DNA from: Flavobacteriaceae bacterium
GTDB taxonomy: Bacteria; Bacteroidota; Bacteroidia; Flavobacteriales; Flavobacteriaceae
Reading direction: 5' to 3'
Length of the DNA stretch: 64,000 nucleotides
NCBI GenBank assembly: GCA_947464335.1
Contig: CANHWG010000004.1
Span: forward strand, 1 to 64,000
Shown here: one piece after another, positions 36,827-43,841 of the stretch
How positions within the stretch are numbered: position 1 is the first letter of the stretch
Layout: each line of letters opens with the position of its first letter
Notes under the pieces: generated by a model
Databases searched by the model: none
Told to the model about the DNA's origin: nothing
The model's input: the letters and a program-made list of their open reading frames with translations, nothing else
Translations under genes and position numbers: made by a program

Positions 36827-38635
36827 TTTATAATTTTTCTCTTTCCGCTCTAGCTCCGCTTGAAACTCTTCCATAACCGGTTTTACAGTACTTTCAGGTA
36901 AATCGGCAATACGAATATACATTAAGCCATCAACTGCATTGTTAAACATAGGATCAACATTAAAAGCAACCACGCGTGCATTTTGCTTGATGTATTTTTT
37001 GATTAATACAGGTAAACGCAAAGTTCCTGGTTCAACCTCATCAATAATTTTGTCGAACTTATTTAAATCAGATTCGGTTTCGTTAAATACAAAATCTTTA
37101 TCAGCGTCTTTCAATTTTACTTTAAATTCTTTCTTCGGATGAATATATTGAGCCACATAAGGATCATAATAATGCGACTTCATAAACTCAATCATCAATG
37201 ATTTCGAAAACTCAGTAAATTGATTACTGATGCTTACACCACCAATCAAGAATTTATGCTCAGGATAACGCAGTGTTGTATGAACAATACCTTTCCAAAG
37301 CAAGAACAAAGGCATCGGTTTTTGTTGGTATTCATTAACAATAAAGGCTCTACCCATCTCGATAGATTTAGACATCATATCATACAACTCAGGTTCAAAT
37401 CGAAATAAATCCTGAAGATAAAACCCTTCAATACCATATTTGGGGAAAATCTCAGAACCCAATCCCATACGATAGGCACCTGCAATTTGCTGTGTTTCTT
37501 CATCCCACAAAAACATATGGTGGTAATAAGAATCGCATCGATCTAAGTCGATAGATTCATTAGTACCTTCGCCAACTGCTCTAAAAGTAATTTCGCGCAA
37601 ACGACCAATTTCATGAAGAATATTCGGAATTTGATCCGCCGGCACCAGAAAAACTAAATAATTTTTGCTTTGCAGCAAACGATAATCGCCTTCTCGTAAT
37701 GCATCAATCTCTTCTAAAATCTTATCGTGATTAGCCGGTTTTACAATTTGTTTCGGACTTTTAAGTGTTTTTAAATTCAGATTCAGGTTTTGAGGATTCA
37801 ATAGGTTGTTTTCTTTATTGAAAGAATTAGCCAACATATAAGTTTTCTTTCTTAAGAATTCTGAATAGTCTTCAATGCTTTTGTGTTCGTTTTGTTCAGC
37901 TACCGAAATTGGTTTTCCTATTCGAACTTTAATCACTCGGTCTTTTTGAGTCAATAGCTCTGATGGTAGTTTAGCCGTTCTTAGAGTTGGATTTATCTTG
38001 GATAAGATATAGAAAAAGCGGCTGTTTTTAGCATGAAAATAAATCGGAATTACAGGAACTTGTGCTTTTCGAATTACTTTTATAGCACCTTCCTCCCAAG
38101 CTTTATCAACAACTAATTGACCGTCTTTGTAGGTAGAAACTTCACCAGCAGGAAACATCCCCAATGGTTTTCCGTCACTTAAATGACGTAGCGTTTCTTT
38201 AATACCAATTACACTTGATTTAGCATCTTTATGATTTTCAAACGGATTTACGGGCATGATATATTTTTTCATCGGCTCGATGCGATGCAACAAGAAATTA
38301 GCTATAATCTTGAAATTAGGCTCTCTTTCGAGCATTAACTTCAATAATAAAATTCCGTCAATTCCGCCCAAAGGATGATTAGAAATAGTAATATAAGCGC
38401 CGTCTTTGGGTAACCGTTTAAAATCTTCCTCAGGTATTTCAAACTTGATTTGAAACTCATCTAAAATGGCATTCAAGAATTCTATCTCACTTAAATGCTT
38501 ATTTCGATCGTAGATTTTGTTTAATGTTGATATTTTTAAAGACTTCATTAGTAACCAGCCACAAAAAGTTCCGAAAAACCCGTACTTATCAGAGTTAATC
38601 GCTTTGGCAACTTCTTTAGCAGTAACTAAACCCAT
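36824..38635 (-). CDS. Bifunctional acyltransferase: PlsC-like plus GNAT-like N-acyltransferase (OlsF type)
   Basis: 603 residues in two domains. The N-terminal half (about 70-270) is a lysophospholipid-type acyltransferase with ISNHPLGGIDG (His and Asp separated by five residues rather than the usual four) and GMFPAGEVS. The C-terminal half (about 310-570) resembles OlsB/hemolysin-type GNAT N-acyltransferases (YRLLQSKNYLVFLV, IAGAYRMGLG, EMGRAFI). This order matches OlsF, which makes ornithine lipids by successive N- and O-acylation. Related enzymes make glycine lipids in Bacteroidetes, so the amino acid is uncertain. A TATCTTTG -7 element is at 38661-38668. Confidence 0.8.
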   Translation of the reverse strand: MGLVTAKEVAKAINSDKYGFFGTFCGWLLMKSLKISTLNKIYDRNKHLSEIEFLNAILDEFQIKFEIPEEDFKRLPKDGAYITISNHPLGGIDGILLLKLMLEREPNFKIIANFLLHRIEPMKKYIMPVNPFENHKDAKSSVIGIKETLRHLSDGKPLGMFPAGEVSTYKDGQLVVDKAWEEGAIKVIRKAQVPVIPIYFHAKNSRFFYILSKINPTLRTAKLPSELLTQKDRVIKVRIGKPISVAEQNEHKSIEDYSEFLRKKTYMLANSFNKENNLLNPQNLNLNLKTLKSPKQIVKPANHDKILEEIDALREGDYRLLQSKNYLVFLVPADQIPNILHEIGRLREITFRAVGEGTNESIDLDRCDSYYHHMFLWDEETQQIAGAYRMGLGSEIFPKYGIEGFYLQDLFRFEPELYDMMSKSIEMGRAFIVNEYQQKPMPLFLLWKGIVHTTLRYPEHKFLIGGVSISNQFTEFSKSLMIEFMKSHYYDPYVAQYIHPKKEFKVKLKDADKDFVFNETESDLNKFDKIIDEVEPGTLRLPVLIKKYIKQNARVVAFNVDPMFNNAVDGLMYIRIADLPESTVKPVMEEFQAELERKEKNYK

Positions 38636-38660
38636 TTATGATTATTTTTTGAGCAAGCAA

Positions 38661-38668
38661 CAAAGATA
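38661..38668 (-). promoter_or_regulatory. -7 element of the OlsF-like gene
   Basis: TATCTTTG on the reverse strand, 25 bases before the start; a TTG is present but about 24 bases further up, slightly long. Confidence 0.45.
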
Positions 38669-38767
38669 GTAATTCTACTTAAATAGGGTAAACAAAAAGA
38701 GGAAATCACATAGGGTAAATTAAATTAATATTATTGGTTTTGGATTTCAAATGTTTCTGATTTTAAT

Positions 38768-38775
38768 TACATTTG
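38768..38775 (+). promoter_or_regulatory. -7 element of xth
   Basis: TACATTTG, 22 bases before the xth ATG; a TTTG lies 25 bases upstream. Confidence 0.4.
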
Positions 38776-38797
38776 GAGAAACTCTTAAGCACACTTC

Positions 38798-39559
38798 ATG
38801 CGAATAATTTCATATAATGTAAATGGCATTAGAGCAGCCATTACCAAAGGATTTTTAGATTGGATTCAACAAGCTAACCCTGATGTTATTTGTCTTCAGG
38901 AAATTAAAGCTACCGAAGATCAAATTCCAACCGAGCAAATTACTGCAGCAGGATATCCGTATCAATATTATTTTTCAGCTCAAAAAAAAGGGTATAGCGG
39001 TGTGGCAATTTTATCCAAAATAAAACCAAATAATGTAGTTTTCGGAACCGAAGTAACTCACATGGATTTTGAAGGAAGAAACCTCAGAGCCGATTTTGAT
39101 GACTTATCGGTAATGAGTTTGTATTTACCATCGGGAACCAATATGGATCGCTTAGACCATAAGTTTAAATATATGGATGATTTTTTGGATTATATAAATG
39201 AACTTAAAAAAAACATTCCCAATCTGATTATTTGTGGCGATTACAATATTTGTCACGAAGCTATTGATATTCACGACCCAATTAGAAACCAAACCGTATC
39301 TGGTTTTTTGCCTGAAGAACGCGCTTGGTTGAACAAATTCATGAAATCAGGATTCATTGATAGTTTCCGTCATTTTAATAAAGAACCTCATAATTATAGT
39401 TGGTGGAGTTATCGTGCTGGCGCAAGAGGTAATAATAAAGGATGGCGAATTGATTATAATTTGGTCAGTGAAAATTTAAAAGATCGTATGAGTAGAGCGG
39501 TTATTCTACCCGAAGCAAAACACTCTGATCATTGTCCGATTTTGGTAGAAATAGACTAA
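38798..39559 (+). CDS. xth: Exodeoxyribonuclease III / AP endonuclease
   Basis: 253 residues of the exonuclease III branch of the endonuclease/exonuclease/phosphatase family, acting in base-excision repair. Motifs in order: ISYNVNGIRAA (N-terminal Asn), VICLQEIKAT (metal-binding Glu), GDYNICHEAIDI (Asp and Asn), and the C-terminal KHSDHCPILVEID with the catalytic Asp-His pair. The OmpA-type lipoprotein gene starts 23 bases downstream, so an operon is possible. Confidence 0.95.
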   Translation: MRIISYNVNGIRAAITKGFLDWIQQANPDVICLQEIKATEDQIPTEQITAAGYPYQYYFSAQKKGYSGVAILSKIKPNNVVFGTEVTHMDFEGRNLRADFDDLSVMSLYLPSGTNMDRLDHKFKYMDDFLDYINELKKNIPNLIICGDYNICHEAIDIHDPIRNQTVSGFLPEERAWLNKFMKSGFIDSFRHFNKEPHNYSWWSYRAGARGNNKGWRIDYNLVSENLKDRMSRAVILPEAKHSDHCPILVEID

Positions 39560-39582
39560 CACCATAAAAAAAAGAAATAGAA

Positions 39583-40548
39583 ATGATAAAAAAAGTAATT
39601 TTTTGCCTAGCTGTAGTAAGTTTGATGACTTCGTGTGTTTCTAAAAAAATCTACAATGATTTAGAAAACAAATACACCGATTTAAAAAAAGAGAACCGAT
39701 TTCTTAGCGATGAAAATGACGAATTGCATAAAGCAAATGCCGCATTTGATTCGGTTAACAAAGCACTAACCGCCGAACTTGATGCCTTGAAATCAGATAA
39801 AGCCAAACTTCAGGCTGACTGCACCGCGACTAGTAACAACTTGAAAGCGTTACAAGATTCGTATGCTGCGCTAGAGAAAAACAGCAATGATGCTCTAGAA
39901 ACCAATATGGCTAAAAACCGAGAGTTGTTGGCACAATTAGATACTAAAGAAAAAGCATTGGCCGCTGAGCAAGACCGTTTAAACAAACTCAATAGTGAAT
40001 TGGCCTCAAATACCAAACGTTTAAATGAGTTAGAAAGCATGATTGCCGCAAAAGATGCTGCCATGAAAAAACTAAAAGACACTTTATCAAAAGCGTTGAA
40101 TGCCTTTGAAGGAAAAGGTTTGACAGTGGAGCAGAAAAACGGGAAAGTTTATGTTTCTATGGAAAACAAGTTGTTATTCCAAACCGGGAGTTGGGCTGTA
40201 GGTTCAGAAGGAAGACGCGCTGTAGTTGAAGTAGGTAAAGTATTGGCTCAAAATCCGGACATTACGGTATTAATTGAAGGGCATACCGACAATGATAAAA
40301 TTCTTGGAAATATTGGTGGTGGTATCGAAAATAACTGGGATTTATCGACCAAAAGAGCCACCGCGATTGTAAACATTTTGGCGGAAAATGATGGTATCAG
40401 AAAACAAAATTTAACGGCTGCTGGCCGCGGAGAATTCGCCCCAATTTTGAGCAATGATACTCCAGAAGGCAAAGCCAAAAACCGTAGAATAGAAATTATC
40501 TTAACCCCAAAACTAGACGAGATTTCAAAAATGTTGAATGAGTTTTAA
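39583..40548 (+). CDS. OmpA-family peptidoglycan-binding lipoprotein with coiled coil
   Basis: 321 residues. A lipobox (SLMTSC, about 14-19) indicates a lipoprotein. Residues about 22-175 form a long Lys/Glu/Ala/Asn-rich coiled coil. The OmpA-like domain follows, with VLIEGHTDND (about 230), NWDLSTKRATAIVNIL and AAGRGEFAPI...NRRIEIIL, which binds peptidoglycan meso-DAP. It probably tethers the outer membrane to the wall. A terminator follows. Confidence 0.92.
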   Translation: MIKKVIFCLAVVSLMTSCVSKKIYNDLENKYTDLKKENRFLSDENDELHKANAAFDSVNKALTAELDALKSDKAKLQADCTATSNNLKALQDSYAALEKNSNDALETNMAKNRELLAQLDTKEKALAAEQDRLNKLNSELASNTKRLNELESMIAAKDAAMKKLKDTLSKALNAFEGKGLTVEQKNGKVYVSMENKLLFQTGSWAVGSEGRRAVVEVGKVLAQNPDITVLIEGHTDNDKILGNIGGGIENNWDLSTKRATAIVNILAENDGIRKQNLTAAGRGEFAPILSNDTPEGKAKNRRIEIILTPKLDEISKMLNEF

Positions 40549-40570
40549 TGAATTCAATACAATAATCACC

Positions 40571-40603
40571 AAACCCGTCAAAATAACTTTGACGGGTTTT
40601 TTA
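40571..40603 (+). terminator. Rho-independent terminator after the OmpA lipoprotein gene
   Basis: AAACCCGTCAAA and TTTGACGGGTTT form a 12-bp stem with a 5-base loop, then T's. Confidence 0.92.
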
Positions 40604-40674
40604 TTTATAGCGTATTCATATCCCGTAAGGAAATCGTAGTCGCATTCTTTTTAATCGTTTACTATTTGGTCGTT

Positions 40675-40836
40675 AGAAAGAAGTCTTTTCGGAAGAATAG
40701 ATCTAGGCAAAGCTTCGAGATTCAGCTGCAAAGCAGCGCGAAGTTTGCTAGACGGTTTTAAGCAAAGCTTAAAAATTCCTCCGAAAAGTGCCTTTTCTTT
40801 TGGTTCGTTTTCTTTGGGCAAGCAAAGAAAATGAAC
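40675..40836. repeat. Multi-hairpin intergenic element
   Basis: A long-range stem (CTTTTCGGAAGAAT 40685-40698 with ATTCCTCCGAAAAG 40775-40788, 13 of 14 paired) encloses two hairpins. One is CTAGGCAAAGCTTCG with CGAAGTTTGCTAG (40703-40751), capped by GCTGC-AAA-GCAGC. The other is TTTTAAGC-AAA-GCTTAAAA (40756-40774). A separate hairpin follows (GTTCGTTTTCTTTG 40803-40816 with CAAAGAAAATGAAC 40823-40836). No reading frame. It could be a MITE-like repeat or a structured RNA; the strand is undecided. Confidence 0.7.
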
Positions 40837-40889
40837 ATAAATCTGCTATAACGCTCTTCCTTTTATTTATCAACAATCCTCAAAATTAA

Positions 40890-40908
40890 CTTTTGTCGAC
40901 ACCAAAAG
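40890..40908. promoter_or_regulatory. Candidate operator upstream of umuC
   Basis: CTTTTG (40890-40895) and CAAAAG (40903-40908) form a short dyad around GTCGAC. It covers the expected -33 region of the near-consensus -7 element TACTTTTA (40923-40930). A repressor site for damage control of umuCD is possible but not shown. Confidence 0.3.
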
Positions 40909-40934
40909 AACACTCGATTTTGTACTTTTATCCC

Positions 40935-42200
40935 ATGTATGCTTTAGTCGATTGTAACAATTTTTACGCTTCTTGCGAACGTGTTTTTCAGCCCCAATTG
41001 GTTGGGAAACCGATTGTTATTTTGTCTAATAATGACGGTTGTATTATTGCTCGAAGCGATGAAGCCAAAGCATTAGGCATTCCGATGGGCGCACCCGAAT
41101 TTAAAGTGCGGCATGAACTTAAAGAAAAAAACATTCAGGTCTTTTCGTCCAATTATCCTTTGTATGGCGATTTGAGCAATCGCGTGATGAAAATTCTAGA
41201 AGGATTTACACCACATACTGAACCGTATAGCATAGACGAAGCGTTTATGAACTTTAACGGAATGAATATTGGTGATTTTCACGACTATGGTCTGCAGATG
41301 AAACGGCGCGTCATGAAATGGCTCAGCATTCCAGTTTCTGTTGGTTTTGCCGAAACTAAGGCGCTTTCTAAAGTTGCCAATAAAATTGCCCGGAAATTTC
41401 CCGAAAGAACCAAAGGTGTTTATGTTATTGATACCGAAGAGAAACGAATTAAAGCTCTAAAGTGGACCAAAATTGAAGACGTTTGGGGTATTGGTTTTCG
41501 GTTGACAAAGAAAATGAAAGCAAGAAATATCAATACGGCGTATGATTTTACCTTACCCCATAACGAAGCATTTATCAAGGCGGAAATGGGCGTAGTGGGA
41601 TTGCGTTTAAAATATGAACTAGAAGGCCAATCGGTATTAGAATTGGATGTGCCAAAGGATAAAAAAACCATTGCCGTTACCCGAAGTTTTGCCGGAAACA
41701 TTACCACACTCGACGAAATGAAAGAGCGCGTATCTACCTTTGCCACCGTTTGTGCCGAGAAACTTCGCAAACAAAAATCCTGTTGTCATAACGTCATCCT
41801 TTATCTGAGAAAAGACAAATATAAAAACGACAATCAGCGCTATAACTTCTATAAAATGGAAACCTTAGCTTTTGCGAGTAACTCGTCTATTACCCTTAGT
41901 AATTTGGCCGTAAAGATGCTGAAATCTATTTTTGAAGAAGGCGAAATTTATAAAAAGGCAGGCATTATTGTAACAGCGATTATTCCCGAAAACCAAAAGC
42001 AATTTCATCTTTTTGAAGAAGAAAATCCGAAGCATTTGAAATTGATGCAAGTCATTGACGCCTATCATAAAAAAACAGGCGAACGCAAAATACGATTGGG
42101 AAGTCAGGACTTACAACGCACCTGGAAAATGAAGCAAGAGCATTTATCTAGAAAATATACGACTAACTTTAACGAAATTTTAGAAATAAAATGCAATTAA
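40935..42200 (+). CDS. umuC: Y-family DNA polymerase, UmuC-like
   Basis: 421 residues from the ATG at 40935 (MYALVDCNNFYASCERVFQP). A TTG 14 codons upstream is rejected because it lies above the -7 element. It is an error-prone translesion polymerase subunit. The first catalytic Asp is in LVDCNNFYASCE, with the second acidic pair in YSIDEAFMNF (about 94-103), then the helix-hairpin segment VWGIGFRLTKKM and a C-terminal UmuC-type little-finger region. umuD follows with a 10-base overlap, the opposite gene order to E. coli umuDC. Confidence 0.94.
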   Translation: MYALVDCNNFYASCERVFQPQLVGKPIVILSNNDGCIIARSDEAKALGIPMGAPEFKVRHELKEKNIQVFSSNYPLYGDLSNRVMKILEGFTPHTEPYSIDEAFMNFNGMNIGDFHDYGLQMKRRVMKWLSIPVSVGFAETKALSKVANKIARKFPERTKGVYVIDTEEKRIKALKWTKIEDVWGIGFRLTKKMKARNINTAYDFTLPHNEAFIKAEMGVVGLRLKYELEGQSVLELDVPKDKKTIAVTRSFAGNITTLDEMKERVSTFATVCAEKLRKQKSCCHNVILYLRKDKYKNDNQRYNFYKMETLAFASNSSITLSNLAVKMLKSIFEEGEIYKKAGIIVTAIIPENQKQFHLFEEENPKHLKLMQVIDAYHKKTGERKIRLGSQDLQRTWKMKQEHLSRKYTTNFNEILEIKCN

Positions 42201-42625
42201 AAAAATCTATCACCTTCTTTCTCCCCGATTTAGAAAACTCTCAAAAACATCCTTTTATTTCGGGCGGAATCAAAGCGGGATTTCCTTCGCCTGCAGCTGA
42301 TTTTGATGAAACCAAAATCAGTTTAGACCACGTGTTGGTTAAAAACCACCAAGCCACGTTCTATGCCAAAGCTTCGGGAACCTCTATGATTGGTGCTGGT
42401 ATAGACGATGGCGACATAATGGTTATTGATAGGAGTTTGGAACCTACCAACAACAAAATTGCCGTGTGTTATATTGATGGAGAATTTACCGTAAAACGCA
42501 TTAAAACCGACAAAGACTGTGTGTATCTAATGCCCGAGAACGAAGCTTTTCAGCCGATTAAAGTCACCGACGAGAATGAATTAATCATTTGGGGTATTGT
42601 GACCTATGTGATAAAGAGTGTTTGA
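42191..42625 (+). CDS. umuD: S24-family self-cleaving protein UmuD
   Basis: 144 residues. KASGTSMIGAGIDDGDIMVID carries the nucleophile Ser65, and DGEFTVKRI the general-base Lys102, the Ser-Lys dyad of LexA/UmuD. The self-cleavage site should be Ala29-Gly30 (IKAGFPSPAAD); the E. coli protein has Cys-Gly there followed by the same FPSPAAD. After cleavage UmuD-prime would join UmuC as polymerase V. Its last 48 bases (42560-42607) recur in degraded form at 43290-43336. Confidence 0.94.
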   Translation: MQLKKSITFFLPDLENSQKHPFISGGIKAGFPSPAADFDETKISLDHVLVKNHQATFYAKASGTSMIGAGIDDGDIMVIDRSLEPTNNKIAVCYIDGEFTVKRIKTDKDCVYLMPENEAFQPIKVTDENELIIWGIVTYVIKSV

Positions 42626-42712
42626 AGTTAAAAATCAGATTCTTTAGTGTCGGGTTCGATAGTTTAGTCGGATTAAATTAATCCCATTTTCCAAAACCAA
42701 TTCAAAAAAAGG

Positions 42713-42720
42713 TATATTTG
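42713..42720 (+). promoter_or_regulatory. -7 element of the His/Cys-motif lipoprotein gene
   Basis: TATATTTG, 14 bases before the ATG at 42735; no -33 TTG. Confidence 0.35.
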
Positions 42721-42734
42721 AAATAAAATACCTT

Positions 42735-43262
42735 ATGAAAAACATATTTTCCTTACTCGTACTAGCTTCTTTATTTTTGGTTTCGTGTAAAAAAACCGAG
42801 ACCACCGATGATGTTGTGGTCGATGCCGAACCTGAAACAACCATCGATTCGGTAGTAGCGCCACCACAAACTGCACCTGCGGCAACAACGCCCAATTCGG
42901 TGATGTATAACACTACCAATACTTCGACGGCAACGACTACGCCTGCAGCACCTGCTGCTGTAACTACAGCACCCGGAATGAACCCGCCACACGGTCAACC
43001 CGGCCATATTTGCGGAATTGCGGTTGGTGCACCTTTAAACTCAGCTGCCAAACCCGCTGCCGCTCCGCAACAAAGCAAAGCCGCCACGATTACATCGGCT
43101 AGCACTACGCCCGGAACGGTAACGAACAACGGCACCACAGTCACCACTGTAAATAACAATGCGGCAACTACTCCGACAGTAACGGCACCCGGAATGAATC
43201 CGCCACACGGAGCAGAAGGACATGTCTGTTCAGTTGCAGTTGGCGCGCCATTACCGAAATAA
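42735..43262 (+). CDS. Lipoprotein with two copies of a GMNPPHGxxGHxC motif
   Basis: 175 residues; lipobox LVSC at about 16-19. The rest is low-complexity Thr/Ala/Pro/Asn-rich and looks disordered, except for two copies of a motif: APGMNPPHGQPGHICG...AVGAPL (about 79-99) and APGMNPPHGAEGHVCS...AVGAPLPK at the C-terminus. Each copy has two His and one Cys, which could bind metal or heme, or mark an interaction site. The motif seems familiar from other flavobacterial proteins of unknown function. No enzymatic domain. A fragment copied from umuD lies just downstream. Confidence 0.75.
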   Translation: MKNIFSLLVLASLFLVSCKKTETTDDVVVDAEPETTIDSVVAPPQTAPAATTPNSVMYNTTNTSTATTTPAAPAAVTTAPGMNPPHGQPGHICGIAVGAPLNSAAKPAAAPQQSKAATITSASTTPGTVTNNGTTVTTVNNNAATTPTVTAPGMNPPHGAEGHVCSVAVGAPLPK

Positions 43263-43289
43263 GTTTTTTCAGATTACACTAGTACAAGT

Positions 43290-43336
43290 AAAGTCACCAA
43301 CGAGGATGAATTATTCTTTGGGGTATTGTGAGGTAT
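43290..43336 (+). pseudogene. Duplicated fragment of the umuD 3-prime end
   Basis: 47 bases that align to 42560-42607 inside umuD at roughly 85 percent identity: AAAGTCACC, GACGA/AACGA, ATGAATTA and TTTGGGGTATTGTGA are all shared. It has no reading frame of its own. With the original, it flanks the lipoprotein gene 42735-43262 as a direct repeat. Confidence 0.7.
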
Positions 43337-43362
43337 GGAATTAAGACTTTTGGGATAAAGAC

Positions 43363-43605
43363 TTACTTGTCATTCAGCCCAATTCCAAATCCAAACATAG
43401 CCGCTACAAAGGCAAGATGTATGATTAAAACTGCTTTTTGCCAATTGGGTCTGTCGTTCCATTTTTGTTCTTGGTCAAAGGGATCAAATGCTAATGCAAT
43501 TCCCAATGAAGCCACAGATTGCATATAATCTTTAGAGAAAAATGCTTGATACAATCCTAAAAGCAGAAACCCGATGTAAAGAAATTTGTTAAAAGATGTT
43601 TTCAT
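43363..43605 (-). CDS. Small two-helix membrane protein of unknown function
   Basis: 80 residues with two hydrophobic segments: KFLYIGFLLLGLYQAFF (about 8-24) and AVLIIHLAFVAAMFGFGIGL (about 58-77), separated by a charged loop with DPFDQEQKWNDRPNWQK. I recognise no named family, but the composition and a full promoter upstream (43613-43643) support a real gene. Both termini may face the same side. Confidence 0.65.
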   Translation of the reverse strand: MKTSFNKFLYIGFLLLGLYQAFFSKDYMQSVASLGIALAFDPFDQEQKWNDRPNWQKAVLIIHLAFVAAMFGFGIGLNDK

Positions 43606-43612
43606 AATGAAT

Positions 43613-43643
43613 CAAAAATAACGAATGCAAATTATTAAAACAA
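43613..43643 (-). promoter_or_regulatory. Promoter of the small membrane protein gene
   Basis: On the reverse strand TTG (43641-43643), 20 bases, TATTTTTG (43613-43620), 7 bases before the start codon. Confidence 0.55.
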
Positions 43644-43735
43644 AAAAGCGCGATACTTTCGTATCTGTTGCTTGTGACAAAAAAATCAAAACAAAAAATT
43701 TGTAACAGAAATAAATTTGATATTAAATTGTAAAA

Positions 43736-43768
43736 TTAAAAACCCAGTTGAGAGACTGGGTTTTTTTT
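43736..43768 (-). terminator. Terminator of the FDPS-repeat protein gene
   Basis: AACCCAGT, six-base loop, ACTGGGTT, flanked by A and T runs. It lies downstream of the stop at 43842. Confidence 0.8.
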
Positions 43769-43841
43769 GATTTTATAGGCCCGATTGCAAATCCAAGCTA
43801 TCGGGAATATTTATGTGTTTATTATCTAAATATAAAACAGT

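Noticed and set aside
42771-43007. Antisense open frames over the Thr/Ala/Pro-rich lipoprotein gene
   Set aside because: Cys/Arg/Ser-rich shadow of a low-complexity coding sequence; the sense frame has a signal peptide and a repeated motif.
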